In this document: positions 16,599-24,603 of the stretch, one piece after another
Position numbering within the stretch: position 1 is the stretch's first letter
How the letters are laid out: each line of letters begins with the position of its first letter
From: Arcobacter iocasae
Lineage (GTDB): Bacteria > Campylobacterota > Campylobacteria > Campylobacterales > Arcobacteraceae
DNA: 64,000 bases
Direction of reading: 5' to 3'
Assembly: GCF_042214795.1 (NCBI RefSeq)
Contig: NZ_CP090177.1
Coordinates: forward strand, 1,922,001 to 1,986,000
The notes under the pieces: generated by a model
What the model saw: the letters and a program-made list of their open reading frames with translations, nothing else
Told to the model about the DNA's origin: nothing
The model's database searches: none
Position numbers and translations under genes: made by a program

Positions 16599-18134
16599 AT
16601 GTCAGAAACTAAGAAATATCCTTGTAAATGTAAGAGTTGTAAAAGAGAATTTGATGAAGAAGAATTTAAATTAACTAATGATGAAAATAAATGTATTTTT
16701 CATTGTGATAAAGATAAATGGAGTAAATCTTCAGAAGAAAATAATTTTATAAAAGAGATAGAGTACTTTTGGGAAGAAGTTCGAGAATATATTAGATATA
16801 TTAACTCTAATATAATAGAAAGTAATTATGTAAAATGTCCATCTTTTACGGCAAAGAATAATAAAATTTATTTATTTAATGAATTTATTTTTCCCAGAAC
16901 TGAAGATGAGTCTGGAAATTTCATGTTTGAAAATAAAGATTTTTTAAAAGAATATGGTTATGTTTTTAATAAAAAGTTATATTTTAAAAATTGTAAATTT
17001 TTAGATACATTAAATTTTACAAATGTAAAAATGCAAGATGATATTATCTTTGAAAATTGTATTTTTAAAAGTAAAATACAATTTAATGGTCTTATTTCAG
17101 AAGGTAATTTCGAAATGATTAATTCATTAGAAAATTATAATAAAGAAGAATACTCTATTGAAGAAGTAAATTTTGCAGGAGCTGTTTTTAAGAATAATGC
17201 AAAATTTAAAAGATTAAAATTTTGTAAGTCAGATTTTGATAATTGTTTATTTGAAAAAGAATCAGATTTTTATAAAACAATATTTAAATTAACAAGTTTT
17301 AAAAGAACTAGATTTTGTGGAAATTGTATTTTTGATGAAGCAATCATTTTTGATGTTTTTGATACATATAATGTTGAAAAAAAAGCAAAAGAGACTGAAA
17401 ATAAAGTTAAATTTACTCTTAGCAAATTTGAAGGTACAACAAGATTTTATAAAACTATTTTTATTAAAAATTTAGATTTAAGAAATACATATTTCTATAA
17501 TAGGGTTAATTTTTTAGGTATTTCTTCTAATAAAGATAAGTATCAAGATATAAAAGTATCAAATCGAGAAACAGCACGGATAATAAAAGACTCCTTTGAA
17601 CAACAAAACAATATTATTGAAGCAAATAAATTTTATGCTTTAGAAATGAAAAAACGAGAAAAAGAGTTAAACTTTAGTAAAGAACCATTTGAATGGTTAG
17701 TTTTCAAAATTCATAGTTTAAGTTCTAACCATTCACAAGATTGGACACTTTCATTATTTTGGATTATTATACTAGGGTTATTATGTTCCTTTATAAGTTA
17801 TGATGAAAATTATATTTTTACTGAAAAAGAGTATGTTTTAAATCAATTATATTTAGGAATATTAATTCCTCTATTATGCTTTACTTTGTTGTTATCTTTG
17901 CTAAAGTTTGAAAAAATAAAATTAATATTATCAACTTTATTTATATCTTTGATATTTTATTTAAACTATACAAGAGATATTTCTTTTAATCATTTTGCAT
18001 ATGTATTAAATCCTTTTTCAATTATGAGAGGTGATGAGCCAATTACTTTTGGTACTCTAATCTTCAAAATAATAATCGCATATCTAATCTACCAACTTAT
18101 TATTTCAATAAGACAAAACACAAGGCGGAAGTGA
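16599..18134 (+). CDS. Pentapeptide-repeat-like membrane protein with N-terminal Cys cluster
   Basis: The protein has 511 residues. The N-terminus has a compact Cys/His set (CKCKSCKRE, then CIFHC) that could bind zinc. Residues of about 95-320 contain degenerate five-residue repeats of the form F-x-N/D-C/T/A-x-F (for example LYFKNCKFLDTLNF), the pattern of pentapeptide-repeat beta-helices. A helical linker with TARIIKDSFEQQN follows, then about four membrane helices (380-505). The C-terminal block is repeated in the next gene. Function is unknown. A/T content is even higher than in neighbours. It lies just downstream of the palindromic element, so the locus looks accessory. Confidence 0.75.
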   Translation: MSETKKYPCKCKSCKREFDEEEFKLTNDENKCIFHCDKDKWSKSSEENNFIKEIEYFWEEVREYIRYINSNIIESNYVKCPSFTAKNNKIYLFNEFIFPRTEDESGNFMFENKDFLKEYGYVFNKKLYFKNCKFLDTLNFTNVKMQDDIIFENCIFKSKIQFNGLISEGNFEMINSLENYNKEEYSIEEVNFAGAVFKNNAKFKRLKFCKSDFDNCLFEKESDFYKTIFKLTSFKRTRFCGNCIFDEAIIFDVFDTYNVEKKAKETENKVKFTLSKFEGTTRFYKTIFIKNLDLRNTYFYNRVNFLGISSNKDKYQDIKVSNRETARIIKDSFEQQNNIIEANKFYALEMKKREKELNFSKEPFEWLVFKIHSLSSNHSQDWTLSLFWIIILGLLCSFISYDENYIFTEKEYVLNQLYLGILIPLLCFTLLLSLLKFEKIKLILSTLFISLIFYLNYTRDISFNHFAYVLNPFSIMRGDEPITFGTLIFKIIIAYLIYQLIISIRQNTRRK

Positions 18135-18248
18135 TTTATAATGTTCTTTATTAATACAAACTAAAAATTTGATTACTATTTTAATATAATTTTAAAAATA
18201 AGAGTATAGAATATAACATAAAAAATTTATACTATATGGGAAAAGTAC

Positions 18249-18707
18249 ATGAGCATTAGAACTACTTTTGATAAAATAACTTCGAATAACTCTGAGAGTT
18301 GGAGTTTAGCATTGTTTTGGATAGTTATATTTGAAATACTTGCAACTATGATTGAGTACTCTTTTGTGCATCAAACACCAGATATTATGATGCATATTCC
18401 AGATGGAGTTTATTCAGAAATAATTATTGGGTTGATAGTTACTATATATATTTGGTTGTGTATGTATAATCTTGTATTTTGGGATAAAACTTCTATTTTG
18501 TATCTTATTTTATTTGGATTTATTGGAGTTTATTTGATTACCACTCACGATTTTGTTTTTGATTTATTTATAAAAAATATAAATATATTTAGATTGATTC
18601 AAAGTGATACGGGAATAAATTTGATTATTCAATTATTTTTCAAAATTATAATTTTCTATTTGATATACCAACTAATCAAATCTCTTCGAGCTACAAAAAC
18701 TTTATAA
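18249..18707 (+). CDS. Four-helix membrane protein, paralogue of the preceding C-terminal domain
   Basis: This 152-residue protein has four hydrophobic segments. It matches the last third of the preceding protein at both ends: SNNSESWSLALFWIVI against SNHSQDWTLSLFWIII at the first helix, and FYLIYQLIKSLR against AYLIYQLIISIR at the last. It lacks the Cys cluster and the pentapeptide region. It may be a free-standing membrane domain or the remnant of a duplicated full-length gene. No function can be assigned. A GGGAAAAG ribosome-binding site precedes the ATG. Confidence 0.7.
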   Translation: MSIRTTFDKITSNNSESWSLALFWIVIFEILATMIEYSFVHQTPDIMMHIPDGVYSEIIIGLIVTIYIWLCMYNLVFWDKTSILYLILFGFIGVYLITTHDFVFDLFIKNINIFRLIQSDTGINLIIQLFFKIIIFYLIYQLIKSLRATKTL

Positions 18708-18709
18708 AT

Positions 18710-18747
18710 TATAGTTCTAATTTTTAGAACTATAAAAGAGCTTTTTT
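18710..18747 (+). terminator. Rho-independent terminator after the membrane protein
   Basis: TATAGTTCT and AGAACTATA form a perfect 9-bp stem (18710-18718 and 18726-18734) with loop AATTTTT. A T-run (CTTTTTTAT) follows shortly after. Confidence 0.6.
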
Positions 18748-18799
18748 ATCATACTTTAGCTATTATAATTGCTTTTAGAAATACTTTAAAAGGATAATC

Positions 18800-19144
18800 A
18801 TGGATTGGGGTAAAGTAACCTATATATTCTTTTCACTAATGTCTTTAACTACAACGGCAGGGTTTTTATATGAACCAAACTCTTTAGCACTATTTTTAGC
18901 AGCTGGGGTTAATGTAATATCTACTATTTTAAAATTAGGTGTTAGAAACTTATTATCTGCAGAATTACTTGCAAGTTCTTTAGTTGCTGATTTACACTTG
19001 ATACCTGCGTTTATGGTTCTTACTTTTATGGGTGATGAAAGATTGGCTATAGCTCTTGCTATTGGAGCAATTGTTGCAAATATATTCTCTATAGCCTTAG
19101 CACTAATAGAAAGTGCAAAAAGTCAGGAAAAGGATGAGTTTTAA
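18800..19144 (+). CDS. Conserved small integral membrane protein upstream of leuS
   Basis: The 114-residue protein has three to four hydrophobic segments and begins MDWGKVTYIFFSLMSLTTTAG. Its position directly before leuS matches the small membrane protein next to leuS in H. pylori, and I believe it belongs to a DUF family (possibly DUF6394) confined to related bacteria. No catalytic motif is visible. An AAAGGATAATC ribosome-binding site precedes the ATG, and its stop overlaps the leuS start in TAATG, so it is translationally coupled to leuS. Confidence 0.75.
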   Translation: MDWGKVTYIFFSLMSLTTTAGFLYEPNSLALFLAAGVNVISTILKLGVRNLLSAELLASSLVADLHLIPAFMVLTFMGDERLAIALAIGAIVANIFSIALALIESAKSQEKDEF

Positions 19145-21609
19145 TGGAGTATAATCCACAAGAGATAGAAAAAAAATGGCAAAACTATTGGTTAGAAAAC
19201 AATAGTTTTGAGCCAAGTGATGATACAAAAAAAGATAAAAAATATATTTTAAGTATGTTCCCATACCCAAGTGGTCGAATACACATGGGACATGTTAGAA
19301 ACTACTGTTTAGGTGATGCATTTGCTAGATTTTTTAGAAAATCAAATTTCAATGTATTGCATCCAATTGGTTGGGATAGTTTTGGAATGCCAGCTGAAAA
19401 TGCTGCTATTAAACACAAACTACATCCTAAAAAATGGACTTATGAAAACATAGATTACATGAGAAAAGAGCTTCATGGTTTAGGTTTAAGTTTCTCAAAA
19501 AACAGAGAATTTGCCACTAGTGATGAACTTTATACAAGATGGGAACAAGAGTTTATTATCAAGATGTATGAAGATGGTCTTTTATATAAAAAATCAACTA
19601 CAGTAAATTGGTGTGAGCCTTGTCATACAGTTTTAGCAAATGAACAAGTAGAAGATGGTGGTTGTTGGAGATGTGGCACTCCTGTTGAGCAAAAAGAGAT
19701 GCCAGGGTATTATGTAGCTATTACAAAATTTGCCCAAGAATTACTTGATGATTTAAAAGACCTTGAAGGATCATGGCCATCACAAGTTCTTACTATGCAA
19801 GAGAATTGGATAGGAAGAAGTGAAGGTTTAGAGTTTTCATTTGAACTTACAAAAGATGCAAGATACAAGTTAAATAAAAATTTTGCTTCATTTGATGTAT
19901 TTACAACAAGACCCGATACTATTTATGGGGTTTCATATACAGCTCTTTCACCAGAACATCCAATAGTAAAATATTTAGTAGAAAATGAATTATTAGATGA
20001 AAATAAACTAAATAAAATAAAAGCTATGCAAAAAGTAAGTGAAAGAGATAGATCAATTATGCCTAAAGAAGGTGTTTCTTTAGAATTAGATGTTCTTCAT
20101 CCACTAACTGGAAAAACAATTCCAGTATGGGTTGCAAATTTTGTATTAGTATCTTATGGAAGTGGTGCAGTTATGGCTGTACCTGCCCATGACCAAAGAG
20201 ATTTTGAATTTGCACAAGAGTATGACTTGCCAATTAATCAAGTAATTGTAGGGAAAGAGGGTATTATCTCAAATATGAGAGAAGCTTATACTGAACCTGG
20301 AACTCTTATTAATTCAGAAGGTTTTACAAATTTAGATAATAAAAAAGCACAAAAAGCTATTATTTATCACTTTGAACAAAACTCTTTTGGAACAAAAAAG
20401 ATTAATTATAAATTAAGAGACTGGGGAGTTTCAAGACAAAGATATTGGGGAGCACCAATTCCTTTTGTACATTGTGATAGTTGTGGATTAGTTCCTGAAA
20501 AACTTGAAAATCTTCCAGTTGCATTACCAGAAGATGTTGAGATTACAGGTGAGGGAAATCCACTAGATAATCATCCAACATGGAAACACACTTCTTGTCC
20601 AAAATGTGGAAAACCAGCACTAAGAGAAACAGATACTCTTGATACTTTTGTTCAATCATCTTGGTATTTTTTAAGATATGCAACAAATAACAAAAAATGG
20701 AATAGTGTAGGTATCTCAAAAGAAGATAGTGATTATTGGATGGATGTTGACCAATATATTGGTGGGATTGAACATGCAATTTTACATCTTCTTTATTCTA
20801 GATTTTTCACAAAAGCTTTAAATAAACTAGGATACACAAACTCTAAAGAGCCATTTAAAAGACTTCTTACTCAAGGTATGGTTTTAAAAGATGGGGCAAA
20901 AATGTCAAAATCTAAAGGTAATGTTGTAGACCCTGATAAAATTGTTGAAAAATATGGAGCTGATACAGCTAGATTGTTTATGCTTTTTGCTGCACCTCCT
21001 ACTAAAGAGCTTGATTGGAATGACAGTGCTGTTGATGGAGCATTTAAATTTATTAAAAGATTTACAGCAAAAGTTGAAATGGCACAAGGTATTTCAATTG
21101 AAGAAATAAATTCAATTGACCATGACAATTTAACAAAAGAAGAGAAAGAAGCTAGAAAAAAAGTTTATGAAGCCTTACAAAAGTCAAATGAAGTCTTTTC
21201 TAAAACTTATGCTTTTAATACTTTAATTGCAGCTTCAATGGAAGCACTAAATGCTTTAAATGCACAAGATAACAAAACTATTTGGGCAGAGGGATATTAT
21301 ATTTTAACAAATATTTTAGAGCCTATCATTCCTCACTTATGTTGGGAATTATCAAATGAATTATTTGAGTTAAAAAACTTCAATAATGATGTAAAAGTTA
21401 AAGAAGAAGTATTTGTATCTGATACAATAACAATAGCTATTACAATAAATGGTAAAAAAAGAGCAGAAATAGAAGTTTCTCCTAGTGCTTCAAAAGAAGA
21501 AGTTTTAATAATAGCTAAAGAGGCATCTTCTAAATGGATAGATGGCAAAGAAATTATAAAAGAAATAGTTGTTCCAAATAAATTGGTAAACTTAGTAATT
21601 AAGGGATAA
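19144..21609 (+). CDS. leuS: Leucyl-tRNA synthetase
   Basis: LeuS charges tRNA-Leu. The 821-residue protein has the class I signature at about residues 38-52 (YPSGRIHMGHVRNY) and zinc-knuckle cysteines (WCEPC, CWRCG). An editing domain with TTRPDTIYG follows, then a second Cys cluster (CDSCG, CPKCG), the KMSKS loop (AKMSKSKGN) and an anticodon-binding domain. It starts within the stop of the upstream membrane gene and is followed 2 bases later by lptE. Confidence 0.98.
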   Translation: MEYNPQEIEKKWQNYWLENNSFEPSDDTKKDKKYILSMFPYPSGRIHMGHVRNYCLGDAFARFFRKSNFNVLHPIGWDSFGMPAENAAIKHKLHPKKWTYENIDYMRKELHGLGLSFSKNREFATSDELYTRWEQEFIIKMYEDGLLYKKSTTVNWCEPCHTVLANEQVEDGGCWRCGTPVEQKEMPGYYVAITKFAQELLDDLKDLEGSWPSQVLTMQENWIGRSEGLEFSFELTKDARYKLNKNFASFDVFTTRPDTIYGVSYTALSPEHPIVKYLVENELLDENKLNKIKAMQKVSERDRSIMPKEGVSLELDVLHPLTGKTIPVWVANFVLVSYGSGAVMAVPAHDQRDFEFAQEYDLPINQVIVGKEGIISNMREAYTEPGTLINSEGFTNLDNKKAQKAIIYHFEQNSFGTKKINYKLRDWGVSRQRYWGAPIPFVHCDSCGLVPEKLENLPVALPEDVEITGEGNPLDNHPTWKHTSCPKCGKPALRETDTLDTFVQSSWYFLRYATNNKKWNSVGISKEDSDYWMDVDQYIGGIEHAILHLLYSRFFTKALNKLGYTNSKEPFKRLLTQGMVLKDGAKMSKSKGNVVDPDKIVEKYGADTARLFMLFAAPPTKELDWNDSAVDGAFKFIKRFTAKVEMAQGISIEEINSIDHDNLTKEEKEARKKVYEALQKSNEVFSKTYAFNTLIAASMEALNALNAQDNKTIWAEGYYILTNILEPIIPHLCWELSNELFELKNFNNDVKVKEEVFVSDTITIAITINGKKRAEIEVSPSASKEEVLIIAKEASSKWIDGKEIIKEIVVPNKLVNLVIKG

Positions 21610-21611
21610 TT

Positions 21612-22142
21612 ATGAGATTGAAATCAATTGTATTAGCAGTTTTGATTGGGCTTGTATTTGTAGCTTGTGGTTATAAACCAGGTTCATACTATGCAAAGAA
21701 AGAGATTCAAGGAAATGTATTTGTTGACTTAAAAGTTAATATAGAAGATCCTAAAAACTCAGTATTGATAAAAGATGCTATGAATGAACTATTAGTTCAT
21801 AAATTAGACGCAAAATTAGTGAATAAGAAAGAATTAGCTGATACAATTGTTGTAGTAAGATTAAACTCTACTAGCTTTGCTACTTTACAGTATGATAGTG
21901 ATGGTTATTCAAAACTATATAAAGCGACATCAAGTATTAGTGTTCAATATAACAATATAAAACAAAAGTTAAGAAGAAACTTTAGTGTTTCTGGTACTTA
22001 TGACTTCTCTATTGATAGTGGTGGAACGATTTCAGATAGTAAAAGATTTGAAGCAATTAAAGCTGCAAGTTCAAAAGCTTTAGACGAAGTTATTTCAAAA
22101 ATAGCAATATTATCATTTAAAAAACCTGACCTTGAAGATTAA
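21612..22142 (+). CDS. lptE: LPS-assembly lipoprotein LptE
   Basis: The 176-residue protein has a lipoprotein signal peptide with the acylated residue at Cys19 (VFVACGYKPGS). Its C-terminal body is compatible with the LptE alpha/beta fold, which plugs the LptD outer-membrane barrel during LPS export. LptE is very divergent, so the call rests on the lipobox plus CGYKP start, length, and the leuS-lptE neighbourhood. The last 11 bases overlap folC. Confidence 0.82.
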   Translation: MRLKSIVLAVLIGLVFVACGYKPGSYYAKKEIQGNVFVDLKVNIEDPKNSVLIKDAMNELLVHKLDAKLVNKKELADTIVVVRLNSTSFATLQYDSDGYSKLYKATSSISVQYNNIKQKLRRNFSVSGTYDFSIDSGGTISDSKRFEAIKAASSKALDEVISKIAILSFKKPDLED

Positions 22143-23301
22143 TTTTAAAGAAATACCTTTAAAAGAGTTTTTAGAGTACAAAACTATGTACTATGATAAA
22201 ATAGATTTTACCATAGTACAAAACTCTTTTAATATTTTAAAAAAAAGTATAAATTTACCTTTTATCATACATATTGTTGGAACAAATGGTAAAGGAACTA
22301 CAGGAAGATTTTTAGCAAAATATTTATCAAGTATTGGTAAAGATGTTCTACATTATAGCTCTCCTCATATAACAAACTTTAATGAAAGAATCTGGATAAA
22401 TGATTTTGATGTAAGTGATTCTCTTCTTGATGAAGCCCATAAATTCTTGCAAAAGATTTTGGACATACCTTTACTTGAAAAACTTACATACTTTGAGTAC
22501 ACAACATTACTATCATTTTATTTAAGTTCTAATAGGGATTATCTTATCTTAGAAGCAGGTCTTGGCGGAGAGTTTGATGCCACAAATGTTGCTACAAATG
22601 ACTTATCTCTTATTACTACAATTGATTTAGATCACCAAGTTTTTCTTGGAAATAGTATAAAAGAGATTTCTTTAACAAAAATGCGTGCTTGTGATAAGGT
22701 TATGATTGTTGGTTCTCAAATACATGAAGAAGTTTATTTGCATGCAAAAATCATTGAACAAGAAAGAAATATAAAGTTATTAACTCTTGATGATTTTAAA
22801 ACTGATGTAAGTAGTTTAAAAAACTTTTTTCCAAAATATTTATTAAAAAATATCTCTTTAGTTATTGCTGTACTAAAATATTTAAATATTGATATAGATA
22901 TTAAGAAATTTGAGAATATGAAATTAAATGGTAGATGTGAAAAGTACAAAAATAATATTACTTTAGATGTTGGACATAATCCCCTTGCAGCAAGAAGTAT
23001 TTTAGAAGAATTTGAAAATAAAAAAATTAATTTAATTTACAACAGTTATGCAGATAAAGACTATTATAAAGTTTTAGAAATATTAAAGCCTATAATAAAA
23101 AAGTTGTATATACTACCTTTAGAGGATAAAAGAGTAGTAAAAAAGAGTGATTTAATGATTGTTTGTGCTAAATTGAATATAATAACAGATGTATTTAAAA
23201 ATGAAATAAAAGAAGATGAAGAGTATTTAGTCTTTGGTTCATTTTTAGTAATTGAAAAATTTTTGAAGATTGAGAAAAGTTTAGATGAAGATATTAAATA
23301 A
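22132..23301 (+). CDS. folC: Dihydrofolate synthase / folylpolyglutamate synthase
   Basis: FolC is a Mur-ligase-like enzyme that adds glutamate to dihydropteroate and tetrahydrofolate. The P-loop is IVGTNGKGTTGRF near residue 46, followed by the family motif HYSSPHITNFNERIWIN and the GLGGEFDATN region. The C-terminal domain contains LDVGHNP. At 389 residues it is slightly short. The start is TTG inside the end of lptE, and its last 17 bases overlap the M23 peptidase, so the three genes are tightly coupled. Confidence 0.92.
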   Translation: MKINFKEIPLKEFLEYKTMYYDKIDFTIVQNSFNILKKSINLPFIIHIVGTNGKGTTGRFLAKYLSSIGKDVLHYSSPHITNFNERIWINDFDVSDSLLDEAHKFLQKILDIPLLEKLTYFEYTTLLSFYLSSNRDYLILEAGLGGEFDATNVATNDLSLITTIDLDHQVFLGNSIKEISLTKMRACDKVMIVGSQIHEEVYLHAKIIEQERNIKLLTLDDFKTDVSSLKNFFPKYLLKNISLVIAVLKYLNIDIDIKKFENMKLNGRCEKYKNNITLDVGHNPLAARSILEEFENKKINLIYNSYADKDYYKVLEILKPIIKKLYILPLEDKRVVKKSDLMIVCAKLNIITDVFKNEIKEDEEYLVFGSFLVIEKFLKIEKSLDEDIK

Positions 23302-24199
23302 TAGATTAGTAATTACAGTTTCCGATGTAAATAGTACTAAGTCTTACAATATCCATCAACTTTTTAAAAAAATAATTTTTATTGCGATTATTGTTGCCTT
23401 TGTTGTGATTGCTGGTTCTTTTTGGTTTATTTCTTTTTTATCAAATGAAATTAGTGATTTCAAAGGTAAAAAAGAGAAAGAAATTGCACTATTAACAGAA
23501 AAAGAGAAAAAACTTCAAGCTCAAAATCTTTTTTACTCTATGAAAATCAAGGGTAAAGTTAAAGATATTGAAGAACTTAGTAGTAAGTTAGATAGTATAG
23601 AAGAAATTGTTGGTTTAAATAGAGATACAAATGAGCAAATAGCAATTACAAAGGCAACTTTAACTAAAATAACACCAGCTCAAAAAATGTATATGTTATC
23701 AACTATTCCAAATGGTGCTCCTTTACAAAGAATTAGTGTATCAGCTAATTTTGGATATCGTATTCACCCTGTAACCCATGAAAAGAAATTTCACAGGGGA
23801 ATTGATTTAAGAGCACATCTTAAAACTTCAGTTTTTGCAACAGCAGATGGAGTTGTAAGATATGTTCAACCAAAAAATACAGGAGATTATGGAAGAGTTA
23901 TAATTCTTTCACATAATTTTGGATTTGAAACAGTATATGCACATCTAAGTGCCACTAAAGTAAAACTTGGTGATGTAATTAAAAAAAATCAGGTCATAGG
24001 TATGACTGGAAATTCTGGAAGAAGTACAGGGCCACATTTGCATTATGAAGTAAGATATGCAAGTATGGTTTTAAATCCTAGGGATTTCATAGATTGGAAT
24101 TTGAAAAAATATGAATCAATATTTAGTAAACAAAGGAGAGTACAGTGGGAGTATTTGGTAAATCTGATAAAAGAACAACAGAAGCTGGAGCAACTATAA
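23285..24199 (+). CDS. csd1: M23 peptidoglycan endopeptidase, Csd1-like cell-shape protein
   Basis: The 304-residue protein has one N-terminal membrane anchor (about 28-52), a coiled-coil stalk (about 55-120) and a LytM-type M23 domain. Zinc ligands are intact: His170 and Asp174 in HRGIDLRAH, and His251/His253 in GPHLHYEVRY. In H. pylori, Csd1 and Csd2 are M23 proteins encoded beside ccmA and folC that trim peptidoglycan cross-links to give helical shape. The same order is seen here with a single M23 gene. The gene overlaps folC by 17 bases and ccmA by 55 bases. Confidence 0.85.
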   Translation: MKILNNRLVITVSDVNSTKSYNIHQLFKKIIFIAIIVAFVVIAGSFWFISFLSNEISDFKGKKEKEIALLTEKEKKLQAQNLFYSMKIKGKVKDIEELSSKLDSIEEIVGLNRDTNEQIAITKATLTKITPAQKMYMLSTIPNGAPLQRISVSANFGYRIHPVTHEKKFHRGIDLRAHLKTSVFATADGVVRYVQPKNTGDYGRVIILSHNFGFETVYAHLSATKVKLGDVIKKNQVIGMTGNSGRSTGPHLHYEVRYASMVLNPRDFIDWNLKKYESIFSKQRRVQWEYLVNLIKEQQKLEQL

Positions 24200-24603
24200 T
24201 CGCTAAAGGAACTTGCATTATAGGTGGGATTTCTACTCAAGGTACAGTTCATATAGATGGAAAATTTGAAGGTGTAATTCTTGAAGCTGATGCAATTTCA
24301 ATTGGAAAAACAGGCGAAGTAATCGGTGATATTAAAGCAAATCATGTAGTTGTAAGTGGTTTTTTTGATGGTAAGATTGATTGTAATGTTATGCAAGTAT
24401 TAGCAGCAGGAAAAGTAATTGGTGATTTTACTTATAATGATTTAATTATCGAAGAAGATGCTAAGTTTGAGGGAAGAGTTATTAGAAAAAATTCTGAACT
24501 AAAAAGTAGATATAATGAAATAGAGAATAGAATTGGTGGTTTTGTATCAACAAAAGAAGAAGATATTTCATATGAAAAACCAAGTACAGAAAAGATTAAG
24601 TAA
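24145..24603 (+). CDS. ccmA: Bactofilin CcmA, cell-shape cytoskeletal protein
   Basis: This 152-residue protein has a short tail, a bactofilin (DUF583) right-handed beta-helix core (about 15-115: GTCIIGGISTQGTVHIDGKF, then repeating G-x-V/I turns), and a charged C-terminal tail. Bactofilins polymerise without nucleotide and position wall enzymes. In H. pylori CcmA works with Csd1/Csd2. The start is GTG, 6 bases after AAAGGAGAG, and lies inside the M23 gene. Confidence 0.92.
   Translation: MGVFGKSDKRTTEAGATIIAKGTCIIGGISTQGTVHIDGKFEGVILEADAISIGKTGEVIGDIKANHVVVSGFFDGKIDCNVMQVLAAGKVIGDFTYNDLIIEEDAKFEGRVIRKNSELKSRYNEIENRIGGFVSTKEEDISYEKPSTEKIK

Noticed and set aside
18249..18707. The short membrane gene as a simple pseudogene of its neighbour
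   Set aside because: It has its own ribosome-binding site, start, full four-helix frame and terminator, so it may be functional. I kept it as a gene and noted the duplication.
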